From contig JAFDET010000030.1 in NCBI GenBank assembly GCA_019310195.1, positions 1 to 15,875 on the forward strand: 15,875 bases of DNA, written 5' to 3'. The translations under genes and the position numbers were made by a program. Below the pieces are notes generated by a model. That model did not search any database. It saw nothing but the letters and a program-made list of their open reading frames with translations, and was not told the DNA's origin. Shown piece after piece: positions 7,450-15,875 of the stretch (positions within the stretch are counted from its first letter, which is position 1; each line of letters begins with the position of its first letter). The DNA comes from Deltaproteobacteria bacterium (GTDB lineage Bacteria > Myxococcota_A > UBA9160 > JAFDET01).

Positions 7450-8421
7450 TCAGGGCGCCAGGCCGCCCGGCCACCACAGGTAGAGGAAGCCCGGGCCGCG
7501 ATCGATGCCCAGGCGCTCCGCCAGGCCGGCCTTCGCGGGCGGCGGCGCGGTCGACGAGTACAGGTTGGCACGCCACTCGCGTTCGCGATGGAAGGCCACC
7601 ACCCGGATCTCGGGAGCCTGGATGCGGCGCTTCAGCTCGTCGATGGCGTCGGGCATGTAGCCCAGCTCGTCCACGAGCCCGTTCTCCAGGGCCTGCCCGG
7701 CGGTGTAGATGCGTCCGTCGGCCAGGACGCGGACCCGCTCGGCATCGAGCTCCGGCCGGCCCTCCACCACGACTTCGCGGAAGCGCGCGTGCATGTCATC
7801 GACGATGGCCTGCAGGTAGGCGCGCTCCGGGGCGGTCATGGGCCGCAGCGGTGAGCCCGCGTCCTTGAACTCGCCGGCGGTGATGGTCTGGTTGCCCACG
7901 CCGTAGCGCTGCATCAGGCCCGAGAGGTTCAGACCCGCCGCGATCACGCCGATCGAGCCGGTGACGGTGGTGGGGTGGGCGATCACGTAGTCCGATGCCA
8001 TGGCGACGTAGTAACCGCCCGAGGCCGCCATCCCCATCATGATCGTCACGATCGGGATGTCGTTCTTCTGCTTGAAGCGGAGGATCTCGCGGTAGACCAC
8101 GTCGCTGGCCGTAACCGCCCCGCCCGGGCTGTTGATGCGCAGCAGGACACCGGCGACCTGGGTCTTCTCGGCCTTGTCGAGCTGCTCGCGGACGCGCGAG
8201 GTGGTGGCTTCCTTGCCGCCGACGCCCAGGGGACCGCGCACGTCCGAGTCGTTGATGATGTCGTCGATGTCCAGCAGCAGGACGCGCGGCCCGGTCTTCC
8301 CGTAGACCAGCGTCTCCTCCAGCGACCTGCGGCCGTCCCCGAACGTGTGGACCGTGATGCAGCCCGCGCCGAGCAGCGCGGTAGCCGCCAGCGCAAGAAT
8401 CGAAGCAACGAAGCGCGACAT
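7450..8421 (-). CDS. sppA: Signal peptide peptidase SppA, lipoprotein type (S49)
   Basis: A 323-residue serine peptidase of family S49, short (36K) form, which degrades cleaved signal peptides at the membrane. Nucleophile Ser134 lies in MAASGGYY and the general-base Lys186 in GEFKDAGSP, the usual Ser/Lys dyad; RINSPGG (95-101) and TVTGSIGV (152-159) are further family marks. The N-terminus (MSRFVASILALAATALLGAGC) is a lipoprotein signal with Cys21 as the likely lipidated residue, although the -3 position is Gly rather than Leu, Val or Ile. ATG 8421 is chosen over an in-frame GTG at 8448 because GGAGG (8427-8431) sits five bases before it and the signal peptide starts there. Lipidation would depend on an Lgt enzyme such as the one at 1925. 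Confidence 0.93.
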   Translation of the reverse strand: MSRFVASILALAATALLGAGCITVHTFGDGRRSLEETLVYGKTGPRVLLLDIDDIINDSDVRGPLGVGGKEATTSRVREQLDKAEKTQVAGVLLRINSPGGAVTASDVVYREILRFKQKNDIPIVTIMMGMAASGGYYVAMASDYVIAHPTTVTGSIGVIAAGLNLSGLMQRYGVGNQTITAGEFKDAGSPLRPMTAPERAYLQAIVDDMHARFREVVVEGRPELDAERVRVLADGRIYTAGQALENGLVDELGYMPDAIDELKRRIQAPEIRVVAFHREREWRANLYSSTAPPPAKAGLAERLGIDRGPGFLYLWWPGGLAP

Positions 8422-8449
8422 AGAACCCTCCAAGCTACGCCGAGCCACG

Positions 8450-8569
8450 GTAGCGTAGCCCCTCCGCGGTAGGCGCGTTGCCCGAGCCTATGGCCCGCAA
8501 GCGCGGCCCGAGGCGCTTGCACGACGGACCCAGGTGGATGCCGCGCGCGCAGCGAGCCGAAGGCGAGCG
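8450..8569 (-). repeat. Extragenic dispersed repeat, copy 1
   Basis: The gap between nrdJ and sppA is 295 bases and holds no convincing gene. On the minus strand it carries a 25-base block (8569-8545) identical to 13102-13126 on the plus strand. Further along, in the same order, come GCCTCGGGC (8514-8506) and CTTGCGGGCC (8501-8492), which recur at 13162-13179. Between them, GCAAGCGC/GCGCTTGC (8497-8504/8513-8520) can form an 8-bp stem. This looks like one diverged copy of an interspersed element ending just before sppA. Confidence 0.55.
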
Positions 8570-8634
8570 TAGTGCATTGTCCTGCTAAGGATTGCGCGTG
8601 GCACCTCGGAGATCGCGCCACGCTGCCAAACCAA

Positions 8635-8666
8635 GAGCGCGGAGCCCCTTGCGGGACTCCGCGCTC
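8635..8666 (-). terminator. Likely terminator of nrdJ
   Basis: GAGCGCGGAG (8635-8644) and CTCCGCGCTC (8657-8666) form a perfect 10-bp stem that continues inward, past one mismatch, with CCC/GGG around a TTGC loop. It begins 50 bases after the nrdJ stop. On the minus strand it is followed by TTGGTTTGG, a weak U-tract. Confidence 0.6.
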
Positions 8667-8716
8667 CTTCCGGCGCCTCTCACCCCCCTGAAAGAGACGC
8701 CGTCAGTGCATGCGGC

Positions 8717-11478
<2,762 letters not shown>

Positions 11479-11482
<4 letters not shown>

Positions 11483-11598
11483 ATCGCCTCCCGTTCTTTC
11501 TTGTCGAGTCCGAAGATGGAGAAGCCGCCTTTCGTCCCGTGGGCTTGGAGCGAAAGGCGGCTTCGAATACCAGCGATTTCCGGGGACACTTGGTTCAT
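11479..11598 (-). CDS. Possible 39-residue leader ORF overlapping nrdJ
   Basis: A short frame starts at ATG 11598 and stops at TGA 11481-11479, so its stop overlaps the nrdJ GTG (ATGTGA) and the nrdJ Shine-Dalgarno lies inside it. The peptide runs from MNQVSPEIAG to GLDKKEREAM; its centre is encoded by a perfect 14-bp inverted repeat. The geometry would suit translational coupling or leader-type control. Against it are the lack of a Shine-Dalgarno before the ATG, GC3 lower than in neighbouring genes, and no protein family I recognise. The frame stays open upstream of the ATG for about 45 more codons without another ATG or GTG. It could be chance. Confidence 0.25.
11521..11564 (-). promoter_or_regulatory. 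Perfect 14-bp inverted repeat in the nrdJ leader
   Basis: GAAGCCGCCTTTCG at 11521-11534 is exactly inverted at 11551-11564, with a 16-base loop. On the transcribed minus strand the stem ends 38 bases before the nrdJ start. No U-run follows, so it is not an intrinsic terminator; it could be an attenuator-like or protein-binding RNA structure, or a DNA operator. Confidence 0.6.
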
Positions 11599-11665
11599 GT
11601 AGAACGCTGCGAATCGCTCATTGCCCAGATTCTCAAATGGGCGAAAAAGGGCTGGAGATGGGAGA

Positions 11666-11685
11666 GGCCCCGGTTTCCCAGGGCC
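11666..11685 (-). promoter_or_regulatory. GAAA-tetraloop hairpin in the nrdJ leader
   Basis: In the transcribed strand, GGCCCTGG, loop GAAA, CCGGGGCC form an 8-bp stem (one G-U pair) capped by a GNRA tetraloop, a hallmark of a folded functional RNA. Flanking G-rich and CT-rich bases can extend it. The distance to the nrdJ start is about 185 bases. Confidence 0.45.
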
Positions 11686-11781
11686 CCCGAGCGAGAGTTG
11701 GGTCCTCCATCCCTCGTCACGCCCGCCTTCTCTCTAATGACCGCCTTGTTTAAAAACCCCCCCAGGCCACCAGAGAGACGT

Positions 11782-11802
11782 TCACATCCCCATTGAGATC
11801 AT
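11782..11802 (-). CDS. Possible six-codon leader peptide
   Basis: On the minus strand GGAGG (11812-11808) sits five bases before an ATG at 11802 that opens M-I-S-M-G-M and then stops (TGA, 11784-11782). The Shine-Dalgarno spacing is ideal, and the frame lies just downstream of the candidate NrdR-controlled promoter. A six-codon frame with a good ribosome binding site can occur by chance, so this is only a candidate regulatory leader. Confidence 0.2.
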   Translation of the reverse strand: MISMGM

Positions 11803-11838
11803 TCCTACCTCCGGCTCAGAGGCGAGTCAACCGAAAAA

Positions 11839-11886
11839 CCACAACATCTAGTATGGAAGCTCACGATGAGACACAAGTGGGCGGGG
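11839..11886 (-). promoter_or_regulatory. Candidate tandem NrdR boxes over the nrdJ promoter
   Basis: On the minus strand ATACTAGATGTTGTGG (11854-11839) matches the NrdR box consensus (about acaCwAtATaTwGtgt) at roughly 12 of 16 positions. A weaker box, CCCCGCCCACTTGTGT (11886-11871), keeps the right half-site TTGTGT and lies exactly 32 bp away centre to centre, the usual three-turn spacing. A -35-like TTGTGT and a -10-like TACTAG, 17 bases apart, coincide with the two boxes, so a bound repressor would block the promoter. NrdR represses ribonucleotide reductase genes in many bacteria; nrdR itself is not in this window. The consensus was recalled from memory, not computed. Confidence 0.45.
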
Positions 11887-11914
11887 ATGAACGAGTTTTC
11901 GCCCTATGGCAGCG

Positions 11915-11944
11915 GCGGGCCCGGGGGGCGCGGGACGGGCCCGC
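11915..11944 (-). terminator. Hairpin after the F420/NADP reductase-like gene
   Basis: GCGGGCCC (11915-11922) and GGGCCCGC (11937-11944) form an 8-bp GC-only stem with a 14-base loop. It starts 65 bases downstream of the minus-strand gene ending at 12010. No U-tract follows, so termination is uncertain. Confidence 0.3.
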
Positions 11945-12009
11945 ACCGCCTTCGGGGCGCGTAAGTGCTTGATTTCTATGGATATGACGCGCTGCGCAAG
12001 AGCACTGCG

Positions 12010-12702
12010 TCAGGCTCTGTCAGCGTCCTGGGGAAGGCCGGTCAGACGGAAGCCGAGGCCCTCGGGCACCTTGTAGCGGACGTTGAGGCCGATCAGGAGC
12101 GCGGTCCAGGCCTCCACCATGCGCGCGTTGGCCAGGGGGCCGCCGTCCACCGCCCGCAGCCCCGGCACCAGCTCGCACAGGGCCATGATGCGCTGCCGCG
12201 GCTCCTTGGCGCCGGACACGATCACGTCGCACGCCACCTCGTCCTCGAGGTGCTGGAGGCGATGCGCGGAGACGTTCTGGAACGCGGAGACGACGGCCAC
12301 GCCCTTGGGCACCAGGGCCGCGGCCAGCTCGGCGCACGATCCCTGCCAGACCCCGATGGTTCGCACCGCGCCGTCGCCGATGGCCGTGGCCAGGGGCACG
12401 CCCATGGAGACCAGGAGCTGGCCCTCGGCCAGCACGTCGCGCAGCCCCTTGAGGGTGGAGGCGGTGTGCTCGAACGGCACCGAGAGGATCACGATCGGTG
12501 CGCGCCGGGTGGCGTCGGCGTTCTCCAGCCCCACCACGTCCGCCTCGGGCACGGCGGCGCGGACCTCCTCGGCGGCGGTCTCCGCCCGGTCGAGCTTGCG
12601 GGAGCCGATCACCACGGGACGACCGGCCCGGGCGAAGCGCAGGGCGAGACCCAGCCCCTGGTCGCCGGTTCCTCCAAGGATCGCGATGGCGTCTTCGTTC
12701 AT
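12010..12702 (-). CDS. NADPH-dependent F420 reductase-like protein (NpdG family)
   Basis: A 230-residue Rossmann protein of the family that moves hydride between reduced coenzyme F420 and NADP. The N-terminal dinucleotide motif is AILGGTGDQGLG (Gly10-Gly11-Thr12-Gly13), followed by VVIGSRK (30-36), where Ser-Arg after the second strand suits NADP. Further family marks are VILSVPFEH, VVSAFQNVSAHRL (matching the SALHTIPAARF region of archaeal Fno, as recalled) and the C-terminal VDGGPLANARMVEAWTALLIGLN. The length is typical. This suggests, but does not prove, that the organism makes F420; no F420 biosynthesis gene is in the window. ATG 12702 has a poor ribosome binding site. The gene is divergent from DUF971 across 78 bases that include a perfect palindrome. 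Confidence 0.85.
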   Translation of the reverse strand: MNEDAIAILGGTGDQGLGLALRFARAGRPVVIGSRKLDRAETAAEEVRAAVPEADVVGLENADATRRAPIVILSVPFEHTASTLKGLRDVLAEGQLLVSMGVPLATAIGDGAVRTIGVWQGSCAELAAALVPKGVAVVSAFQNVSAHRLQHLEDEVACDVIVSGAKEPRQRIMALCELVPGLRAVDGGPLANARMVEAWTALLIGLNVRYKVPEGLGFRLTGLPQDADRA

Positions 12703-12731
12703 GGCGCGCCGAGCCTAGCAATCCCTGGCTA

Positions 12732-12764
12732 CCGGAACCTACGGGACTGTCCCGTAGGTTCCGG
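12732..12764. repeat. 33-base perfect palindrome between divergent genes
   Basis: CCGGAACCTACGGGAC (12732-12747) and its exact reverse complement (12749-12764) flank one central T. It occupies nearly half of the 78 bases between the starts of the F420/NADP reductase-like gene and the DUF971 gene. It could be an operator for both genes, a REP-like extragenic palindrome, or a cruciform or hairpin site. It is not in a terminator position, because both genes point away from it. Confidence 0.75.
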
Positions 12765-12780
12765 GAGCTATCCTGGGGCC

Positions 12781-13086
12781 ATGCAGGAAGCGGCCTACGT
12801 CCCCACCGAGATCCGCCAGGCGGGGCCGCGCCGGTTGGCAATCACCTGGGCCGACGGCCGCGAGAGCGCCTACGACGTTCGAGAGCTGCGTCTGGCCTGC
12901 GGCTGTGCGCACTGCGTGGACGAGTGGACGGGCCAGGGCCGCCTCGACCCGGACAGTGTCCCCGCCGACGTCCACCCCCTGAAAGTGGAGAAGGTGGGTC
13001 GCTACGCCATCCAGATCCGTTGGAGCGACGGGCACGAGTCCGGGATCTATCCGTTCCGCCGTCTTCGCGACCTGGCGAATCCTTAG
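12781..13086 (+). CDS. DUF971 protein (GBBH-like N-terminal domain)
   Basis: A 101-residue stand-alone copy of the domain found at the N-terminus of gamma-butyrobetaine hydroxylase and fused to some Mrp/ApbC iron-sulfur proteins (DUF971, PF06155). The sequence follows the family pattern: PTEIRQ start, ITWADGRESAYDVRELRLACGCAHCVDEWTG with Cys40, Cys42 and Cys45, then VEKVGRYAIQIRWSDGHESGIYPFRRLR. The three cysteines could bind a metal. Function is unproven; family context points to metal or iron-sulfur biology. The start is ATG 12781, with only a weak GGGG-type ribosome binding site. No Mrp gene is next to it here. Confidence 0.9.
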   Translation: MQEAAYVPTEIRQAGPRRLAITWADGRESAYDVRELRLACGCAHCVDEWTGQGRLDPDSVPADVHPLKVEKVGRYAIQIRWSDGHESGIYPFRRLRDLANP

Positions 13087-13101
13087 CCGGACGAGGCCCT
13101 T

Positions 13102-13203
13102 CGCTCGCCTTCGGCTCGCTGCGCGCCCTCGGCGGGTCGCGCAATCTGCGCGAGCTCGGTTGCCTCGGGCTTGCGGGCCTCAAGCTCGGCGTGGTGGCTA
13201 CCG
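13102..13203 (+). repeat. Extragenic dispersed repeat, copy 2
   Basis: The 305 bases from 13087 to 13391 hold no convincing gene. They start with a 25-base block (13102-13126) that recurs exactly, inverted, at 8545-8569. Shared islands GCCTCGGGC and CTTGCGGGCC (13162-13179) follow in the same order. GGCTACCG (13196-13203) has a rough counterpart near 8448-8460. Downstream are small dyads (CTGCCG g CGGCAG; CCGAC/GTCGG; GCACG/CGTGC). The layout suggests a mobile or amplified extragenic element rather than decayed coding sequence. Confidence 0.55.
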
Positions 13204-13391
13204 CACGAGCGGCTGACGGTGTTCCGACACGCACGTCGGTGGCGCGACGCTTCTGCGCATGGCGCTGCGCGGTGACTGCCGGCGGCAGCGGAGGGGTGCG
13301 GGGCGTGTCGCCACGGGCTCCGGCGGTGCACGGATGCGCGCGGTCTGCGCACGGCGAGGGTGCTGGCACGATCCGTGCTCCACGGGTGCGC

Positions 13392-13616
13392 ATGCCTCGC
13401 AAGCCCTCTCGACTGACCCGTGAGCGTCTCTCCTTCGACGACCGTCGCGCCCTGGAGCGGGCGGCGGGTCAGCTGCTGGCTGATCCCGTCGTGGAGAGCT
13501 GCTCGATCGACATGCCCAACCTCCTGGTGGAGGTGGGCCTGGCGGCCCACGTCGTGCGCCGCCAGCAGGATGTCTCCGACTGGCGGCGGCGTTACCGCGC
13601 CGGCGGTGCGCGCTAG
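13392..13616 (+). CDS. Small protein of unknown function
   Basis: A 74-residue basic, soluble protein I do not recognise. It starts MPRKPSRLTRERLSFDDRR and ends DWRRRYRAGGAR, with an amphipathic helix (DDRRALERAAGQLLADPVV) followed by a hydrophobic stretch (MPNLLVEVGLAAHVV). Strong GC3 bias in this frame and the 4-base CTAG overlap of its stop with the convergent gene support a real gene. The frame stays open upstream of ATG 13392, but that part is repeat-like and arginine/proline-rich; the ribosome binding site (CGGGTG) is weak, so the start is uncertain. There is no signal peptide or membrane helix. Confidence 0.55.
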   Translation: MPRKPSRLTRERLSFDDRRALERAAGQLLADPVVESCSIDMPNLLVEVGLAAHVVRRQQDVSDWRRRYRAGGAR

Positions 13617-14431
13617 AGCGGAACGGGCGCGGGCGGGATCAGCTCGCGCACCACGGCTTCCAGGACCCCCACGATCGCGGCGTTGCGAGGCTCGAGCCAG
13701 CGGGTTGCCTCCGGCGACTCGAGGAACGCCGCGTAGGCGTCCAGGTCTGCATCCGACAGGGGCCGGTAGCCTTCGTAGAGCACCACGCTCAGCGTGGTGA
13801 GGAAGTGCATGCGCCGCTGTGCTCCCTGGGCAGTGTCGATGGCGTCGAGCATGGCCAGCTCCTGCTGCGAGCGGCCACCCGTCGCGGCGGGCAGGCAGGC
13901 ATCGCGCAGCACGCTGCGCAGGCGGGACTCCGTGTCGCTCCACAGCTCCGCATCCTGCGACGCGCGAGCGACACGCTCGATCCGCGCCGCCCGCCCGGGG
14001 TCGGGCGGTGTCTGGCGCAGCTGGATGGCGCCCGTCCGCCAGGCGTCATCGTCGTCCAGCTGCGGTCGCTCCCGGTCGGCCGTTGCGATCCGCAAGCCGA
14101 GCGGCGTGTGGGTGAAGGCTTCGACCGGGGGCAGCAGCGCGGCGGCCTCGGCATCGACGAGCCGCTCGACTGTGTTCTCGAAGAGGACGTCGGGATTCAG
14201 GGCTTCGCGCAACGCGCCGGCCAGGTCCCTGGGGCAGCCTTGCTGGCCGGCGATCTGGAGCGCGTGGTCGCGCAGGTAGCCGAGATCCCGGGGCAGGTCC
14301 CGGCCCTCGAGCCAGCCGCGCAGGGCTGCGTCGGCCGCCTCCGGCGGGTCATCGGCCCAAGCCGGCTGCGTCAGCCAGACAGCACCCAGCGCCAGCAGTG
14401 CCCGTGCCAGGTAGCGGGCGTGCGCGCGCAT
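13613..14431 (-). CDS. Exported protein of unknown function
   Basis: A 272-residue protein with a clear Sec signal peptide (MRAHARYLARALLALGAVWL, likely cut after AWA at residue 26), so it should be periplasmic. The mature part is helical and acidic, with two cysteines (CPRD and DACLP regions) that could form a disulfide. Near the C-terminus LSDADLDAYAAFLESPEATRWL resembles the repeating helix of DUF2059-type periplasmic proteins; this is a loose resemblance. Its ATG is four bases after the stop of the YdjC-like gene, so the two form an operon. No enzyme motif is visible. Confidence 0.8.
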   Translation of the reverse strand: MRAHARYLARALLALGAVWLTQPAWADDPPEAADAALRGWLEGRDLPRDLGYLRDHALQIAGQQGCPRDLAGALREALNPDVLFENTVERLVDAEAAALLPPVEAFTHTPLGLRIATADRERPQLDDDDAWRTGAIQLRQTPPDPGRAARIERVARASQDAELWSDTESRLRSVLRDACLPAATGGRSQQELAMLDAIDTAQGAQRRMHFLTTLSVVLYEGYRPLSDADLDAYAAFLESPEATRWLEPRNAAIVGVLEAVVRELIPPAPVPL

Positions 14432-14435
14432 CCGA

Positions 14436-15332
14436 CTATTCGCGCGAACGCATCAGGTCGCGCAGGGCGCGCATGCCGAGCGTGCGGATGCCCTGGTCCT
14501 CCAGGGCCTTGCGCCCGGCGTCGCCGCCGTAGAAGCTGCGCTCGAAGTCGCGCTGGTGGGCGTGTTCGGGGCAGACTGCGTCCAGCTCCTCGCCGCCCCG
14601 AGCCGGATGGCAGATCAGGTAATGGATGCCGCTGCTCAGGCCCGCCAGGCGCGCGCGGTTGTGGGACTCGCCCTCGCCGTGCGCGAAGTCCAGCGATTCG
14701 GCGTCGAATCCGTCCAGGACCGGTACGCCGTCGGCCCGCATCTGCGCCAGCAACGGCTCCAGCACCTTGGCCAGCCCGCCCATGCCACGCTTCTCCAGCG
14801 CCGCCAGGTCGGGCTGCGCCGCGAAGATCGGTAGGTCGAACTCGCGCGCCAGGCCTCCGTACACGTCGACGAACTGGGGGAAGAAGCACGTGCCCATGTG
14901 CGAGTCCAGGTGGGTCACGTCGACCCCCGCCTCCAGGGCCTTCTCCACCTGGGCGCGCAGCTCGACGGCCACCTCCTCGGGACGCGCCCGCTGCGCCACC
15001 TCCAGGGTGGTGCGCGGCAGGAAGCCCTGGTCGTCGAGCAGCGACGGTACGGCCGAGCGCCCGGCCACCGGGCCCCAGCGGTAGTGATCCCACTCGCAGT
15101 TCAGGGTGAGGTGGACGCCCAGATCGAGCTCGGGATGGGCCCGGGCGTGGTCTGCGGCCTCGCGGAACCAGGGGCACGGCACCATGATGCTGCCGCAGGT
15201 GGCGGGGCCGTTGGCCAGGGCCTCGAAGGCGCCCTCGTTGGCGGCGTGGCACATCCCGATGTCGTCGGCGTGGACGATCGCGATCCGGTCCGTAGGGTCG
15301 AATCCCAGGCGTTCGGCTAGCGTGGGGGGCAT
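14436..15332 (-). CDS. YdjC/ChbG-family carbohydrate deacetylase
   Basis: A 298-residue protein of the YdjC/ChbG family (PF04794), metal-dependent enzymes that remove acetyl groups from small N-acetylated sugars such as chito-oligosaccharides. The metal-site motifs are present: HADDIG (His21, Asp23, Asp24), GVHLTLN (His74) and THLDSHMG (His141, Asp143, His145); ICHPARGGEE follows in the C-terminal half. It has no signal peptide, so it is cytoplasmic. ATG 15332 has GGAGG nine bases upstream, and no ATG, GTG or TTG lies between it and the first motif; a longer open frame upstream lies inside the divergent gene and is rejected. The substrate is unknown. It is followed by the exported protein at 13613 and overlaps the divergent TPR gene's start codon. 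Confidence 0.9.
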   Translation of the reverse strand: MPPTLAERLGFDPTDRIAIVHADDIGMCHAANEGAFEALANGPATCGSIMVPCPWFREAADHARAHPELDLGVHLTLNCEWDHYRWGPVAGRSAVPSLLDDQGFLPRTTLEVAQRARPEEVAVELRAQVEKALEAGVDVTHLDSHMGTCFFPQFVDVYGGLAREFDLPIFAAQPDLAALEKRGMGGLAKVLEPLLAQMRADGVPVLDGFDAESLDFAHGEGESHNRARLAGLSSGIHYLICHPARGGEELDAVCPEHAHQRDFERSFYGGDAGRKALEDQGIRTLGMRALRDLMRSRE

Positions 15333-15875
15333 GAAACGAGACCTCCGCAAGGGGCGATGCGCGCCCAGGCGCCCGCATTGTACCCCGCTCCGAGGCGCGC
15401 TCGGAGTTGCGCTGGTTCTGCTTCTGAGCGCGACCCTGGCGGCCCCCGCGTGGGCCCAGGGGGGCGGCGTCACCGCCGAAGACCTGCGCGCCCGGCTGGA
15501 GGAGACCCGCAAGTCCGGCGCGGCGCCCTTGGAGATGGCCGAGATCGAGCACAGCCTGGGCCGCATCCTGGCGCGCGACGGGGATTTCGCCGCGTCGGCT
15601 CAGGCCTTCGAGGCGGCGCTGGCCGTTCGCCAGGCCGAGCTTCCGGCCGACGATCCCGAGATCGCCGCGTCGCTGACCGGCCTGGCCGTGGCGCGCAACG
15701 GGCAGGGCAAGATCGCCGAGTCTGAGTCCCTGTTTCTGCGCGCCTTGGAGATCCGCAAGAAGGCGTTCGGCAGTCCGTCACCGGAGGTGGCGTCGGCCCT
15801 GGGCAACCTGGGCGCCCTCTACGTGCAGATGGAACGCTGGGACGACGCAGCCAGGTACTACGACCAGGCCATCGC
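15331..15875 (+). CDS. Exported tetratricopeptide-repeat protein (partial)
   Basis: An open frame of 181 full codons that runs off the right edge. It begins with a long basic n-region (MKRDLRKGRCAPRRP), a hydrophobic core (ALGVALVLLLSATLAA) and a cleavage site after APAWA, a convincing Sec signal. Kinesin-light-chain-type TPR units follow: GRILARDGDFAASAQAFEAAL, then LTGLAVARNGQGKIAESESL with FLRALEIRKKAFG, then LGNLGALYVQMERWDDAARY. Such repeats usually mediate protein binding in the periplasm or envelope. The start is ATG 15331 with GGGGGG before it, or an in-frame GTG at 15322; no later start precedes the signal core. Its ATG overlaps the divergent YdjC-like start codon. Confidence 0.85.
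   Translation, partial: MKRDLRKGRCAPRRPHCTPLRGALGVALVLLLSATLAAPAWAQGGGVTAEDLRARLEETRKSGAAPLEMAEIEHSLGRILARDGDFAASAQAFEAALAVRQAELPADDPEIAASLTGLAVARNGQGKIAESESLFLRALEIRKKAFGSPSPEVASALGNLGALYVQMERWDDAARYYDQAI

Larger units (their letters stand above)
11483..12009. other. Long leader/intergenic region upstream of nrdJ
   Basis: This 527-base gap between the F420/NADP reductase-like gene and nrdJ (both minus strand) is less GC-rich than its surroundings, especially 11740-11870. I see no gene with the local codon bias on either strand. It contains the candidate promoter with NrdR boxes (11839-11886), a six-codon leader (11782-11802), two strong hairpins and the 39-codon frame, described separately. 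I searched for a cobalamin riboswitch because NrdJ needs AdoCbl and saw no B12-box-like GCCACTG segment. Confidence 0.6.

Noticed and set aside
11551..11580. tRNA T-arm-like TTCGAAT
   Set aside because: The flanking bases do not pair as a T-stem, and no acceptor or anticodon stems are present.
11483..11820. Cobalamin riboswitch before nrdJ
   Set aside because: The B12-box core (GCCACTG-like) and its usual partners are not visible; GGGAAACCGG is only a passing resemblance.

Overview
The window is GC-rich bacterial chromosome with high-GC3 codon use, many GTG starts, tight gene packing (ATGA and CTAG overlaps, convergent ends a few bases apart) and mostly good GGAGG-type ribosome binding sites. 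The gene set is a respiring, B12-using bacterium: ETF:ubiquinone oxidoreductase, AdoCbl-dependent class II ribonucleotide reductase, an F420-dependent NADP reductase-like protein, a divergent Lgt and a lipoprotein SppA. This fits an uncultured delta-type lineage (Myxococcota/Desulfobacterota-like), but that placement is an impression, not a measurement. I see no phage, transposase, CRISPR array, tRNA or rRNA.

Layout. 1-126 (-): start of an exported protein, cut by the window edge. 397-3303 (+): PAS-PAS histidine kinase, Lgt-family protein and TetR regulator, the last two translationally coupled. 3292-4293 (-): helical protein of unknown function, overlapping the TetR gene tail to tail. 4498-6201 (+): ETF-QO behind a good promoter and a 5' hairpin. 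6212-7036 (-): inositol-monophosphatase-like protein lacking a metal ligand. 7098-7442 (+): small four-helix membrane protein. 7450-8421 (-): SppA. 8717-11482 (-): nrdJ. 12010-12702 (-): F420/NADP reductase-like. 12781-13086 (+): DUF971. 13392-13616 (+): small unknown. 13613-15332 (-): YdjC/ChbG-like deacetylase plus a periplasmic protein. 15331-15875 (+): exported TPR protein, cut by the window edge.

The most interesting non-coding stretch is the 527-base region upstream of nrdJ. It holds a candidate pair of NrdR boxes 32 bp apart, a six-codon leader with an ideal Shine-Dalgarno, a GAAA-tetraloop hairpin, and a 39-codon open frame that contains a perfect 14-bp inverted repeat and ends overlapping the nrdJ start. 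Together they suggest layered control of deoxynucleotide synthesis, but every element is read by eye and untested.

Other oddities are a 33-base perfect palindrome between two divergent genes, two diverged copies of an extragenic repeat (about 8.5 kb and 13.1 kb), and two divergent genes whose ATG start codons overlap on opposite strands (CATG at 15330-15333). Most genes here are ordinary housekeeping or conserved hypotheticals; no complete new multi-gene system stands out.
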